A stretch of 64,000 bases of DNA, from NCBI RefSeq assembly GCF_002086285.1, contig NZ_MVHU01000020.1:21985-85984 (forward strand). The letters are read 5' to 3'. The position numbers and the translations under genes were made by a program. Origin of the DNA: Mycolicibacter kumamotonensis (GTDB lineage: Bacteria; Actinomycetota; Actinomycetes; Mycobacteriales; Mycobacteriaceae). Positions 50,701-59,966 of the stretch are shown in pieces (positions within the stretch are counted from its first letter, which is position 1; the number at the start of each line of letters is the position of its first letter). Below the pieces are notes generated by a model. That model saw only the letters and a list, made by a program, of their open reading frames with translations, ran no database searches and was not told where the DNA came from.

Positions 50701-51751
50701 ACGACCGCCGCTAACCCTGCCAGCCAGTCCCAGACCAGCCACCTGAAGACTCACAGTGATTGTAGTGATGCAGCCAGTCTTGGTAGGTCGCTGCGCGGGC
50801 GGCGTTGGACCCGTAGGTCTGGGTGTAGGCCCACTCGGCAGGTCAGGGTGCGGTTGAAGCGTTCCACCTTGCCGTTGGTCTGCGGCCGATACGGCCGGGT
50901 CCTCCTGTGCGCGATGCCTTGGCCTAATGCTTGTGCGAAACACTTTGAGCGGTAGCAGGATCCGTTGTCGGTGAGGACGCGTCGAACGGTAATGCCATGC
51001 TCTGCGAAGAAGTCGTTGGCGTTGCGCCAGAACGCCGCGGCGGTCTCCTTGCGCTCATCGTTGAGTTCTTCGGAGTAGGCCAGTCGGCTGTGGTCGTCGA
51101 CCGCGTGGTGCAGATAGGCGTACCCCATTCCGCTGCGGTTTTTGCGACCGGCTTGCCGGCCGAGCTTGCGGTGCCCGCCGCCATCGGGGATACGACCGAG
51201 TTTTTTGATGTCCACGTGCACCAGATCGCCCGGCTCTGGGTGCTCGTAGCGGTTGGGCTTGGGGCGGCGTACCGGTAGGCCGGTGGCCTGATCCAGGTGC
51301 CGCAGCAGGGGCATCTTGTAGCGCTTGAGCACCGCCTGCACCGTTGAACGCGGCACGTGTAGGTGTGCGGCGATGCGATCAGGGCCCCATCGGCGGGTGA
51401 AGCGCAGCTTGATGATCCGGCGCTCCCGGCGTACCGGCAGCTGGTTGGGGCTGTGGTGCGGGCGGCTGGGCCGGTCGAACATCGCCTCAGCGCCACCGAT
51501 GCGGTAGCGATCGGCCCATTTCTTCGCCGTGGCCGTCGAGCACTGGAACCGCTCAGCAGCCCGTCGGATCGACCAACCGTCATCGACAATCAATCTGGCG
51601 AGCTTCAATCGCCCCTTCGGAGTCAGCGAAGCATTAGCGTGGAGCACGAGGACCTCCTGGTGATCGGCGTGTGTGTGGTAACCACACCGATACCGGAGGT
51701 CCTCACCTACTTCCGCACACCACGCCGTTCACAACCTGCCTGGCCATTACA

Positions 51752-51757
51752 CCTAGG
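51752..51757. repeat. Target site duplication (CCTAGG), right copy
   Basis: Abuts the right end of the IS481 element (CCATTACA then CCTAGG) and equals the left copy at 49270-49275. Confidence 0.8.
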
Positions 51758-51780
51758 GCGCTGACCGCCCGGACTTCGAC

Positions 51781-53103
51781 CTAGACGAAGTGCTGGTTGA
51801 ACCGGTCGTCGCCCGGGAAGGCTTCGGCGACGATGGCGGCCAACTCGACCAGGGCCTCGCGGGTCTCCCGCTTCAGGCGCAGCAGGTCGATCTCGGCGCC
51901 CTCTTCCAGGTGCGGGTCGAACGGCACCAGTCGCACCGCGCGGCACCGCCGGGAGAAGTGGTCGACGACCTTCTGCATGTCGACCTTGCCGCCGCGCGGC
52001 CGCACGGCGTTGATGACCGCGATCGAATTGCGCACCAGGTCCTCGTGGCCGTGCGCGTCCAGCCAGTCCAGCGTCGCCGAGGCGCTGCGGGCGCCGTCGA
52101 CCGAACCGGAACTGACCACGATCATGGTGTCGGCCTTGGCCAGCACCGCTGACATGGCCGAATGCATCAAGCCGGTGCCGCAGTCGGTCAGGACCAGGCT
52201 GTAGAACCGCTCCAGCACCTGCAGGGTGCGGGCGTAGTCCTCGGCGCTGAACGCCTCCGACACCGCCGGGTCGCTCTCCGAGGCCAGCACCTCCAGCCGG
52301 CTGGGGCCCTGGTTGGTGTAGCTGCGGACGTCGCTGTAGCGCTGAATGCCATCGGCGTCGCGCAGCAGGTGACGCACCGTCGCCGGAGTCTCCATCGGCA
52401 CCTTCTGGCTCAGCGTGCCGCGGTCCGGGTTGGCGTCCACGGCCACTACCCGGTCACCGCGGATGGAGGCGAAGGTGGCCCCCAGCGTCGCGGTGATGGT
52501 GGTTTTGCCGACGCCGCCCTTCAGCGACAGCACCGCGATCCGGTGACAGCCCTGCAACGGCCGATTGACCTGCACCACCAGGTCGTTGTAGCGGGCGGTG
52601 CGGGGGCTCTCCCCGACGTTGATCAGCTGACCGGACAGGGTGTAGAGCAGTCGGCGCCAGCCGGACGTGGGCGGCGGCTTGACCTGCCGCAGCAGTGACG
52701 TGGTGGACAGGTCCGAGAACGGTGCGATGGGCTCCGCCGGGCGATACGGGGCGCTGCCGCCGGGGGCACCCGGGGCGCCGCCGTAGTAGACCGGCGCCGG
52801 GTTGTCCATCGGCTGCGGCACCCAGGTCGCAGGGCCCGGGTTCCACTGCTGCTGGGCCTGGGTCTCGACGGGCGAGGGCCACGGGTCGACCGGGTCGGAG
52901 AAGCGGCGTTCGGTGCGGAAGCTGCCGAAAGACCGGGTCGCGGCCCCATCGGCCTCGCCCTGCTGCTGCAGCGGCCCGGTGTCGGGATTGCCGGCCGGGG
53001 CGTCGTCGGCCCCGGCGACCTGCTGATACGGCCGGAACTGGGTGGTCGGATGATCCGTCATGTCGTTGCCCTGGGTGGCATCACCCGGTGCGTGGTCAGA
53101 CAC
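51781..53103 (-). CDS. MinD/ParA-like ATPase (Rv0530-like)
   Basis: A 440-aa protein. The first ~150 residues are Pro/Gln-rich and probably disordered, as in EspI-type mycobacterial proteins. The deviant Walker A AVLSLKGGVGKTTITATLG is near 190, VVAVDANPDRGTLSQK near 220 and VLTDCGTGLMHSAMSAVL near 308 (Walker B region). MinD-like ATPases of this type are often linked to type VII secretion or cell-envelope placement. GTG 53103 has GGGGGAG 6 nt upstream; ATG 53061 is an alternative. Confidence 0.85.
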   Translation of the reverse strand: MSDHAPGDATQGNDMTDHPTTQFRPYQQVAGADDAPAGNPDTGPLQQQGEADGAATRSFGSFRTERRFSDPVDPWPSPVETQAQQQWNPGPATWVPQPMDNPAPVYYGGAPGAPGGSAPYRPAEPIAPFSDLSTTSLLRQVKPPPTSGWRRLLYTLSGQLINVGESPRTARYNDLVVQVNRPLQGCHRIAVLSLKGGVGKTTITATLGATFASIRGDRVVAVDANPDRGTLSQKVPMETPATVRHLLRDADGIQRYSDVRSYTNQGPSRLEVLASESDPAVSEAFSAEDYARTLQVLERFYSLVLTDCGTGLMHSAMSAVLAKADTMIVVSSGSVDGARSASATLDWLDAHGHEDLVRNSIAVINAVRPRGGKVDMQKVVDHFSRRCRAVRLVPFDPHLEEGAEIDLLRLKRETREALVELAAIVAEAFPGDDRFNQHFV

Positions 53104-53196
53104 TGATATCTCCCCCATCACGGTGGTTGGGTCGAGTCTGTGGACGTCGGTTACCGCAGGGTAGCGCAGCTGCCCTAAGCCTATCTGTCAGCAGCG

Positions 53197-54174
53197 TTAG
53201 CCGACTCCGGCATACGAGTGCAGTCCCACGGTCACCAGGTTGACGAAGAACAGGTTGAAGATCATCGCCACGAACCCGGCGACGTTGATCCAGGCCGCCT
53301 TGTAGTCCCGCCACCCGGCCGTCGACCGGGCATGCAGATAGGCGGCGTAGATGATCCAGGCGACGAACGACACCGTCTCCTTGGGGTCCCACCCCCAGTA
53401 GCGGCCCCACGCTCCCTCGGCCCAGATCGCGCCGAAGATCACCCCGAAGCCGAACACCGGGAACGCGAAAATCGTCGTCCGATAGGCGATGCGGTCCAGG
53501 GTTTGGGCATCCGGCAACCGTCGCACCATCCGGGCCAGCACCCCCGGGGCGTCGGGTTCGCTCAGCCGCGAGCACCGCGCCAAGAACAGCATGCTGGCCA
53601 CCCCGGCCACCAGAAACACCCCCGAGCCGATACTCACCACCGACACGTGGATCGGCAGCCAATAGGACTGCAGCGCCGGCATCACCGGTGCGGCGGTCGC
53701 ATAGAGCCAGCGCCCGGAGACCGTCAACAGGATCAGCACCGGCAGCAGCACGAACACCCACAGGCTGCGGTGCTGCGGACGGCGCAGTGCGACCGCGGCG
53801 GCTATCAGCCCGGAGAAGCAGGTGAGGTTGATGAATTCGTACATGTTGCCCCACGGCGGGCGCAGGGTCGCGGCGCCGCGGAAGACGATGCAGGCCAGCA
53901 GCAGGGCGATGCCCAGATAGACCAGGGCCAGGCCGGCGCGGCCCACCCGCTCGTCGAACGACCGCCGCGGCGCCGGCGCCACCACCCCGGGGGTGGCGCT
54001 GTCGGCGGTCACCGACCCGGCGGCCACCAGTTCGGCCTCGGCGGGTGTGCGGACGCGGCTGTAGGCCAGCTCGACGGCCAGCAGCAGCAGTGCGATGACC
54101 AGCACGATCAGCGCCGAGGTGAACGCCCAGTCGGAGTAGCGGGCCAGCCCGACGTCGATATGGGTGGTGTTCAT
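53197..54174 (-). CDS. ccsA: Cytochrome c biogenesis protein CcsA/CcsB (haem handling)
   Basis: A 325-aa polytopic protein (Rv0529-like) of the system II cytochrome c synthase. The haem-binding tryptophan-rich segment GRYWGWDPKETVSFVAWI is near 260, with the histidines PIHVSVV near 170 and ARSTAGW region nearby; about eight membrane segments. It transfers haem to apocytochrome c with ResB on the outer face. Directly follows resB on the same strand with no gap. Confidence 0.93.
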   Translation of the reverse strand: MNTTHIDVGLARYSDWAFTSALIVLVIALLLLAVELAYSRVRTPAEAELVAAGSVTADSATPGVVAPAPRRSFDERVGRAGLALVYLGIALLLACIVFRGAATLRPPWGNMYEFINLTCFSGLIAAAVALRRPQHRSLWVFVLLPVLILLTVSGRWLYATAAPVMPALQSYWLPIHVSVVSIGSGVFLVAGVASMLFLARCSRLSEPDAPGVLARMVRRLPDAQTLDRIAYRTTIFAFPVFGFGVIFGAIWAEGAWGRYWGWDPKETVSFVAWIIYAAYLHARSTAGWRDYKAAWINVAGFVAMIFNLFFVNLVTVGLHSYAGVG

Positions 54175-55785
54175 CTAGGTCTCCTTGCCGAACAGCCGGG
54201 CGGTCAATCGCTCGAACTCGTCACCCCAGCCGGAGTTGTCGGTGCGTGCCAGCCCGCCCAGCTCGACGTTCACCGTACCGGTCTTAGCCGGGGTGATCCG
54301 GATCCAGATCCGGCGGCGGCGCACCACCAGCGACACCACCAGGCCGGACATCATCGTCATCGCGAACACCAGCACCCAGACCTCGGCCGGATCGTGGGAC
54401 AGCTGGATGTTGATGAACGGCACGGCGCCGTCGAAGCGCACCCGGGTGCCGTCGTCGAGGCGGATCTCCTCACCCGGCTTCAGGTTGGACCGGGCCACCT
54501 TGGTCAGGCGGCCCTGGTGGATCAGCCGGGAATCCAGCGTGAACAGCCCCTGCGGCCGGCCGGTGTCCAAGCCGGTGTCACCGCGATAGACGTCGACCGC
54601 CACCGCGGGGTCGTGCAGCGCCGGGAACGCCGACGACAACAGCCCGTCGTCGAATTCCGCGGTCGGCGCGAACAGTCCCTGAATGCCGATCTGATGCTTG
54701 CGGCGTTCGGTCGCGTCGGGATAGGACCCGGCCGGGGGGTCGATGCGTACCGCACCGGACGACAGCAGGGTCAGCGGGTTGTCCGGGCGGAACTGCACCG
54801 TCTGGGTGCGGGTCTGCCCGTCGGGGAAGATCACCGTGAAGGTGGGGGCGTAGCCGTGGCCCTGCAGGTAGGCCCGGACCCCGCTCACCCGCAGCGGATG
54901 GTTGACCTCCAGCAGGTACGGCCGCCACCGGTCGGCGCGCAGGTCCTCGCCGACCTGGTAGTCGATGTGCGCCGTGAACGAGGTGGCCAGCCCGGAGACC
55001 AGGTAGTTGGCGTCGAAGTCGTTGACCCGGATGCACATCGGGTGCAGCCGGGTGCCGTCGACGGTGGTGCCGGCGCGGAACGAGTCGAACGCGGCCGGGG
55101 ACGCCGAACAGAACCCGGGCCCGCCGTCGGCGATCACCATCACGTTGCCCTCGTAGCCGAACAGCCGGCCGACCGCGATCGACGCCAGCAGACCCAGCAG
55201 CGCGAAATGGAAGGTCAGGTTGCCGAATTCGCGCAGATAACCTTTCTCCGCCGAGACCTCGACGACGCCGCCTTCGGTGCGGGTGGTGCGCCGCCAGCCG
55301 CGCAGCCGGCCGGCCATCTGTGCGCCCAGGGTCTCGGCGTCGCCGGCCAGCTCGGCGGCGGCGTGTTTGGGCAGCCGGCCCAGATTGCGCGGCGCGGCGA
55401 CCGGGGTAGCCCGGACACTGCGCAGATGCTCGAGGGTCCGCGGGGTCAGGCAGCCGATCAGCGAGACGCACAGCAGCACGTAGATGGCGGTGAACCAGAA
55501 GCTGGAGAAGACGTCGAACGCCTCCAGCCGGTTCAGCCACGGCCCGAGCACCGGGTGCAACGCCAGGTACTCGTCGACCTTGGCGGCGTTGAGGCTGCGT
55601 TGCGGCAGCAGTGCCCCGGGGATCGCGGCCAGGGCGAGCAGGAACAGCAACACCAGCGCGGTGCCCATGGACGTCAGCGCCCGCCAGGTGTTGCGGGCCT
55701 TGCCGGTGAGCAGACGCAGAATCGCCCTGAAACGTGCCATTTTGGGCGATTGTGTGTCTGCTGGCGGTCCAGAGGTGATGGTCAT
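54175..55785 (-). CDS. resB: Cytochrome c biogenesis protein ResB (Ccs1)
   Basis: A 536-aa membrane protein (Rv0528-like). Membrane segments at ~38-58, ~95-115, ~190-210 and near 485, with a large extracytoplasmic domain between the last two (GFCSASPAAFDSFRAG, HPMCIRVNDFDANY, NHPLRVSGVRAYLQGHGYAP). LPQRSLNAAKVDEYLALHP near 60 and EFGNLTFHFALLGLL near 181 are family motifs. ATG 55785 overlaps the ccdA stop (TGATG). Confidence 0.92.
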   Translation of the reverse strand: MTITSGPPADTQSPKMARFRAILRLLTGKARNTWRALTSMGTALVLLFLLALAAIPGALLPQRSLNAAKVDEYLALHPVLGPWLNRLEAFDVFSSFWFTAIYVLLCVSLIGCLTPRTLEHLRSVRATPVAAPRNLGRLPKHAAAELAGDAETLGAQMAGRLRGWRRTTRTEGGVVEVSAEKGYLREFGNLTFHFALLGLLASIAVGRLFGYEGNVMVIADGGPGFCSASPAAFDSFRAGTTVDGTRLHPMCIRVNDFDANYLVSGLATSFTAHIDYQVGEDLRADRWRPYLLEVNHPLRVSGVRAYLQGHGYAPTFTVIFPDGQTRTQTVQFRPDNPLTLLSSGAVRIDPPAGSYPDATERRKHQIGIQGLFAPTAEFDDGLLSSAFPALHDPAVAVDVYRGDTGLDTGRPQGLFTLDSRLIHQGRLTKVARSNLKPGEEIRLDDGTRVRFDGAVPFINIQLSHDPAEVWVLVFAMTMMSGLVVSLVVRRRRIWIRITPAKTGTVNVELGGLARTDNSGWGDEFERLTARLFGKET

Positions 55786-56564
55786 CAGATCGGCAGCCTG
55801 ACATCGGAGACCAGCCCGTCGCGCACCGCGGCCACGAAGTGGCTCCACACGCCGGTGACCAACGCCAACCCGACCAAGATCAACAGCACCCCGCCGGCGA
55901 TCTGCATGGCCCGGGTGTTCCGTCGCAGCCAGCCCAGCCCGGCGACCGCGCTGGCCGATCCGAAAGCCAGGGCCACGAACGGGATGCCCAAGCCCAGGCA
56001 GTAGGCGATCACCAGCGCCACCCCGCGGGCCACGCCGGCGCCGTCGGTGGCCGAGGCGACGGCGATGACGCCGGTCAGCGTCGGCCCCAAACACGGGGTC
56101 CAGCCCAGTGCGAACACCGCGCCCAGCACCGGCGCCCCCAGGACGGTCGACAGTTGTTGCGGGGTGAAGCGCAGCGAGCGCTGCAGCGCCGGGACGAAAC
56201 CGAGGAACACCAGCCCCATCACGATCGTCACCGCGCCGCCGACCCGCTCCAGCAGCACCTGATTGCTGATCAAGGTGGTGGTCATGCCCAGCACGGCGAC
56301 GGAGCCGAGCAGAAACACCACGGTGAACCCGGCGACGAACAGCGCCGCCGACCCGGCGACGCGCCACCGCGCCGACGGCGGGGGCTTGAGCGCACCGGGC
56401 GTGGGCTGTTCGTCGACCCCCACCACCGCGGCCAGATACGACAGGTAGCCCGGCACCAGCGGCACCACGCACGGCGAGGCGAACGACACCAATCCCGCCA
56501 GCGCCGACACCGCCAGGGCCAGCAGCAGCGGGCCGGTGGTGGCGGTGGCGGTCAGGCTGCTCAC
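55785..56564 (-). CDS. ccdA: Cytochrome c biogenesis thiol-electron transporter CcdA
   Basis: A 259-aa protein with six hydrophobic segments that passes electrons from cytoplasmic thioredoxin to outer-face thioredoxin-like proteins (Rv0527-like). The two reactive-Cys segments are LVSFASPCVVPLVPGYLSYL near 25-44 and GWTPCLGPTLTGVIAVA near 152. It overlaps the TlpA-like gene by 4 bp upstream and resB by 1 bp downstream, so the set is translationally coupled. Confidence 0.94.
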   Translation of the reverse strand: MSSLTATATTGPLLLALAVSALAGLVSFASPCVVPLVPGYLSYLAAVVGVDEQPTPGALKPPPSARWRVAGSAALFVAGFTVVFLLGSVAVLGMTTTLISNQVLLERVGGAVTIVMGLVFLGFVPALQRSLRFTPQQLSTVLGAPVLGAVFALGWTPCLGPTLTGVIAVASATDGAGVARGVALVIAYCLGLGIPFVALAFGSASAVAGLGWLRRNTRAMQIAGGVLLILVGLALVTGVWSHFVAAVRDGLVSDVRLPI

Positions 56565-57151
56565 TGCGGTGCCTCGGCGACCAGCCGGTCCACCACGGGC
56601 TGCAGGTCCTCGGCGAGCACCTCACGCAGGAACACGGCCGCGACCCGGTGCTGCCGGTCGAGCACCATGGTCGCCGGGATGACCGACGACGGATAGCGGC
56701 CGCCGAACGCGATCATGGTGCGCATCGCCGGGTCGTAGATCGACGGATAGCTGATGTTGCGGTCCTTGACGAAGTCGCGGGACGCCTGGGGCTCGGGATC
56801 GCGGACGTCGATGCCCAGCAACACCACCCCGCGGTCGCGGTTGTCGTCGTAAACCTTCTGCAGCTGGCCGACTTCGGTGCGGCACGGCCCGCACCACTGG
56901 CCCCACACATTGATGACGACGACCCGGCCGGGGAAGTCGTCGACGCCGACGGTGCGCTGCGGGTCGATCAGGTCGGGCCCGGAGATCGTGCCGGGCCGGC
57001 CGCGGGCCTCCGGCGGGTCATAGAAGATGTCGGTCTTGCCGCCGGGCGAGACGAACTCGAAGGTGCCGCCGTGGGTCACCGCGTCGTCGCCGACCGAGCA
57101 GCCCGAGATCAGGGCGGCGGACACCACCCCGGCGATCAGCACCGCCCGCAT
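56561..57151 (-). CDS. TlpA/ResA-like thioredoxin lipoprotein
   Basis: A 196-aa exported lipoprotein (Rv0526-like). The signal peptide ends in the lipobox ISGC at residue ~18. VVVINVWGQWCGPCRTEVGQL near 78-98 carries the WCGPC active site and SSVIPATMVLDRQHRV near 156 the cis-proline. It would reduce apocytochrome c cysteines, fed by CcdA. ATG 57151 is 2 bp after the upstream gene. Confidence 0.92.
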   Translation of the reverse strand: MRAVLIAGVVSAALISGCSVGDDAVTHGGTFEFVSPGGKTDIFYDPPEARGRPGTISGPDLIDPQRTVGVDDFPGRVVVINVWGQWCGPCRTEVGQLQKVYDDNRDRGVVLLGIDVRDPEPQASRDFVKDRNISYPSIYDPAMRTMIAFGGRYPSSVIPATMVLDRQHRVAAVFLREVLAEDLQPVVDRLVAEAPQ

Positions 57152-57153
57152 CG

Positions 57154-57762
57154 TCAGCCGCCGGACGGGACACGGTAGCCGACGTCGACCAGCCGATCAC
57201 CGTCATAGATCAGCGTGGTCACCGAGCCCACGTCGCACTGCCGCCGGCGCGGGTCGTGCCAGAGCCTCTTGCCGCTCAGGTGCAGGCGCACCGTCCACAC
57301 CGGCAACTGGTGGCTGACACACACCACCTCGTGGCCGGCGGCGCGGGACCGGGCCTTGTCCACCGCGGTGGCCATCCGGTCGGCGATCTGGCCGTAGGGT
57401 TCGCCCCACGTCGGGGTGAGCGGGTTGCGCAGATGCCACCAGTACCGCGGGTTGCGCCAGGCACCGTCACCCGGCGAAACCCGTTTACCCTCAAAGATAT
57501 TGGTCGACTCGATCAGGTCTTCGTCGGTGTCGACGGCCAGGCCGTGGCGGGCCGCGATGGGCGCGGCGGTCTCCTGGGCGCGCTGCAGCGGCGAGGCGAT
57601 CACCGCGACGATGTCGGCATCGGCCAGCATGTCGGCAGCGGCGACGGCCTGGGCCCGGCCGGTCTCGGAGAGCCGGAAACCCGGGAGGCGACCGTAGAGA
57701 ATGCGGTCCGGGTTGTGGACCTCGCCGTGGCGGATCAGGTGTACGCGGGTTTCTTCGGCCAT
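57154..57762 (-). CDS. Histidine phosphatase superfamily protein (Rv0525-like)
   Basis: A 202-aa phosphoglycerate-mutase-like phosphatase. The catalytic VHLIRHGEVHNPDRILYGRL is at ~7-26, VIASPLQRAQETA near 54 and VVCVSHQLPVW near 144 with the second His. ATG 57762 overlaps the hemL stop by one base. Substrate unknown; the position between hemL and the cytochrome c genes is conserved. Confidence 0.9.
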   Translation of the reverse strand: MAEETRVHLIRHGEVHNPDRILYGRLPGFRLSETGRAQAVAAADMLADADIVAVIASPLQRAQETAAPIAARHGLAVDTDEDLIESTNIFEGKRVSPGDGAWRNPRYWWHLRNPLTPTWGEPYGQIADRMATAVDKARSRAAGHEVVCVSHQLPVWTVRLHLSGKRLWHDPRRRQCDVGSVTTLIYDGDRLVDVGYRVPSGG

Positions 57763-59087
57763 CAGGGTGTGGACTCCGGGGTGGTGGCGGCACGGGCCGC
57801 TTGAGCCGCCCCGGGCAGCGCGGCGGCGATCCGTTCGAAAGCATCGTCGGTGAGGGCAGCCGAGACGAACCAGGCCTCGAAGGCGCTGCACGGCGGGTAG
57901 ACGCCGGCTTCCAGCAGGGCGTGGAAGAACGGCGGGAAACGCCAGGTCTCGCTCGCTCGCGCGGCGGCGAAGTCGGTGACCGGCTCCGCGGAGAAGAACA
58001 CGCTGAACATGTTGCCGGCCCGCGGAATCTGGTGTGCCACACCGGCGTCGGTCAGCGCCTCGGACAGCAGGGCGGTCAGCCGGTCGGCATTCTTATCCAG
58101 CGCGGCGTAGACATCGTCGTCGGCGGCGCGCAGGGTGGCCAGCCCGGCGGCGACGGCCACCGGGTTCCCCGACAGCGTGCCGGCCTGGTAGACCGGCCCC
58201 AGCGGCGCCAGCCGGTCCATCACCTCGGCCCGGCCGCCGAAGGCCGCGGCGGGCAGCCCGCCGCTGATCACCTTGCCGAACGTGAACAGGTCGGCGTCCA
58301 CCGGGTCGATCCCGTACCAACCGCTGGGGCTGACCCGGAAACCGGTCATCACCTCGTCGACGATCAGCAACGCCCCGTGTTCGGCGGTGACGGCCCGCAG
58401 GTCGGCATTGAAGCCGGACGCGGGCGGCACCACGCCCATGTTTCCGGGGCTGGCCTCGGTGATGACGGCGGCGATCTGGTCACCGAATTCGGCGAAGGCC
58501 CGCCGAACCGCCTCGATGTCGTTGTAGGGCAAGACGATGGTGTCGGCCGCGGTGGCGCCGGTGACCCCGGGCGACGACGGCAGCGCCAGGGTGGCCACCC
58601 CGGAGCCGGCGTCGGCGAGCAGCGCGTCGACGTGACCGTGGTAGCAGCCGGAGAACTTGACGACCTTGGCCCGGCCGGTGAAGCCGCGGGCCAGCCGCAA
58701 CGCGCTCATGGTGGCCTCGGTGCCGGAGTTGACCAGCCGGACCTTGCGCACCGCGGGCACCCGACCGATGATCTCGGCGGCCAGCTCGGTCTCGGTGCGC
58801 GTCGGCGCCCCGAAGGACAGGCCGGCACCGGCGGCCGCGCGGACCGCGTCGACCACCGCCGGGTGGGCGTGGCCGAGGATCATCGGCCCCCAGGAGCAGA
58901 CCAGGTCCACATACCGGTTGCCGTCGGCGTCGGTGAGCCAGCAGCCCTGGGCCTCGGTGATGAACCGGGGTGTACCCCCCACCGAGGCGAACGCCCGCGC
59001 CGGCGAGTTGACCCCGCCGGGAATCACCGCGCAGGCCTCGGCGAACAACCGCTCCGATGCCGCCGTGGTCCGATCCGCACTAGCCAC
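57762..59087 (-). CDS. hemL: Glutamate-1-semialdehyde 2,1-aminomutase
   Basis: A 441-aa PLP enzyme making 5-aminolevulinate, the haem precursor. [17 protein letters not shown] near 22, [17 protein letters not shown] near 122, [13 protein letters not shown] near 245 and the PLP-lysine in [18 protein letters not shown] near 272. GTG 59087 gives the family length; the frame is open 31 codons further. It heads the single-strand run that continues into haem insertion for cytochrome c. Confidence 0.95.
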   Translation of the reverse strand: MASADRTTAASERLFAEACAVIPGGVNSPARAFASVGGTPRFITEAQGCWLTDADGNRYVDLVCSWGPMILGHAHPAVVDAVRAAAGAGLSFGAPTRTETELAAEIIGRVPAVRKVRLVNSGTEATMSALRLARGFTGRAKVVKFSGCYHGHVDALLADAGSGVATLALPSSPGVTGATAADTIVLPYNDIEAVRRAFAEFGDQIAAVITEASPGNMGVVPPASGFNADLRAVTAEHGALLIVDEVMTGFRVSPSGWYGIDPVDADLFTFGKVISGGLPAAAFGGRAEVMDRLAPLGPVYQAGTLSGNPVAVAAGLATLRAADDDVYAALDKNADRLTALLSEALTDAGVAHQIPRAGNMFSVFFSAEPVTDFAAARASETWRFPPFFHALLEAGVYPPCSAFEAWFVSAALTDDAFERIAAALPGAAQAARAATTPESTP

Positions 59088-59173
59088 GACGACCAGTGTC
59101 CCAGCTCGGGCGGCTCGGCCGACTACAGGGTGTAGTTGTTTGGGGGTTGAGGTGACCTCGGTCGCGGAGTTGG

Positions 59174-59566
59174 ATGGCACTCATGCAACTACCGCAACGG
59201 CTGGCCCGGTTCAACCGGCACGTCACCAACCCGATCCAGCGGATGTGGGCCGGCTGGGCCCCGAGCTTCGGAATCCTCGAACACGTCGGGCGGCGCTCCG
59301 GCAAGCCCTACCGCACCCCGCTGAGTGTGTTCAGCACCGACGACGGGGTGGCCATCCTGCTCACCTACGGCCCCGACCGTGACTGGCTGAAGAACATCAC
59401 CGCCGCCGGCGGCGCCAAGCTGCGCCGGCACGGCAAGACCTTCGCCGTCACCAACCCCCGGGTGATGAGCCGCGACGAGGCGGCCCCGCACGTCACCGGC
59501 TTCGGTCGCCGCGCGTTCGGCCGGCTGCCGTTCGAGCAGGCGGTGCTGCTCACCAGGCAGAGCTGA
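59174..59566 (+). CDS. DUF385/nitroreductase-family deazaflavin protein (Rv0523c-like)
   Basis: A 130-aa split-barrel protein: [53 protein letters not shown] and [11 protein letters not shown] (segments read in order from residue 16). It differs from the Ddn-like proteins at 22353 and 35250 in lacking the WLKP start. A CGGAG site precedes ATG 59174. Divergent from hemL and followed 1 bp later by a paralogue. F420 use is inferred from the family. Confidence 0.8.
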   Translation: MALMQLPQRLARFNRHVTNPIQRMWAGWAPSFGILEHVGRRSGKPYRTPLSVFSTDDGVAILLTYGPDRDWLKNITAAGGAKLRRHGKTFAVTNPRVMSRDEAAPHVTGFGRRAFGRLPFEQAVLLTRQS

Positions 59567-59567
59567 G

Positions 59568-59966
59568 GTGGTGCGGTTCTCCGAGCGCCGCGCCCGGTTC
59601 AATCGGGTCGCGACCAACCGGCTGGTCCGCCCGATCTCCGGGTGGATACCGATGTGGTCCCTCGTCGAGCACACCGGCCGGCGCTCCGGGGCGACCTACC
59701 GCACCCCGGTCTCGATGTTTCACACCGCCGGTGGCGTCGCGGTGCTGCTGCCCTACGGAACCGAGCGGGACTGGGTGAAGAATCTGCAGGTGGCCGGGGG
59801 TGGACGAGCCAAGATGAACGGCAAGAGTTTCGCCGTCACCAATCCGCGGGTGGTGCCGACCGGCGAGGCGCTCGGCCTGCTGAAGCGGCCCTGGCGCCAG
59901 CTGCTCGGGCGCGCCGGGGTGCCGCACACCCTGCTGCTCGACCGCGCAGAGACGACTACCCGGTAG
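59568..59966 (+). CDS. DUF385/nitroreductase-family deazaflavin protein, tandem paralogue
   Basis: A 132-aa protein aligned end to end with the previous one ([64 protein letters not shown]). GTG 59568 is 1 bp after the upstream stop, so the two are cotranscribed. Its last codons overlap the 3' end of the convergent PGRS gene by 11 bp. Confidence 0.8.
   Translation: MVRFSERRARFNRVATNRLVRPISGWIPMWSLVEHTGRRSGATYRTPVSMFHTAGGVAVLLPYGTERDWVKNLQVAGGGRAKMNGKSFAVTNPRVVPTGEALGLLKRPWRQLLGRAGVPHTLLLDRAETTTR

Larger units (their letters stand above)
49352..50755 (-). mobile_element. IS110-family insertion sequence
   Basis: About 1.40 kb, inserted in the IS481 transposase between codons for NH and HRP. 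The left edge reads GACTCTTCTATG and the right edge CTGAAGACTCACA, with short related GACTCTTC/GAAGACTC ends but no long inverted repeats and no clear target duplication, as usual for IS110. A ~300-bp non-coding region lies upstream of the transposase and none of note downstream, the IS110 rather than IS1111 layout. Confidence 0.85.
49271..51647 (-). pseudogene. IS481-family transposase, frameshifted and split by IS110
   Basis: The 5' part (51647 to ~50840) encodes an HTH region (SIRRAAERFQCSTATAKKWAD) and the DDE integrase core (VHVDIKKLG, HHAVDDHSRLAYSEELND, PYRPQTNGKVERFNRTLT). Near 50838-50842 the frame shifts: the expected EWAYTQTYGSNAARAATYQD continues in another frame. After LHHYNH the gene is cut by IS110 at 50755/50756 and resumes at 49351 with HRPHTGIGGKAPIERL and LPVKNT, ending at 49271 with a TAG formed in the target duplication. 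Inactive. Confidence 0.87.
49276..51751 (-). mobile_element. IS481-family insertion sequence, interrupted by an IS110-family element
   Basis: The ends are imperfect terminal inverted repeats: 49276-49301 (TGTTCTTGACGGGCAGGTTG then TGAACG) and the reverse complement of 51726-51751 (TGTAATGGCCAGGCAGGTTG then TGAACG), 21 of 26 matching. Flanking CCTAGG copies are a 6-bp target duplication. Removing the inserted IS110 element (49352-50755) leaves about 1.07 kb, the usual size of this family. It lies between the convergent 49-aa gene and the MinD-like gene and disrupts neither. Confidence 0.88.

Noticed and set aside
50924..51589. Separate ORF in another frame of the IS481 transposase
   Set aside because: Out of frame with the HTH and DDE motifs; a shadow of the transposase.
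53218..56004. 928-codon plus-strand open frame across ccsA, resB and ccdA
   Set aside because: It is a shadow of three well-supported minus-strand genes; its translation is Arg/Gln/His-rich without any domain.
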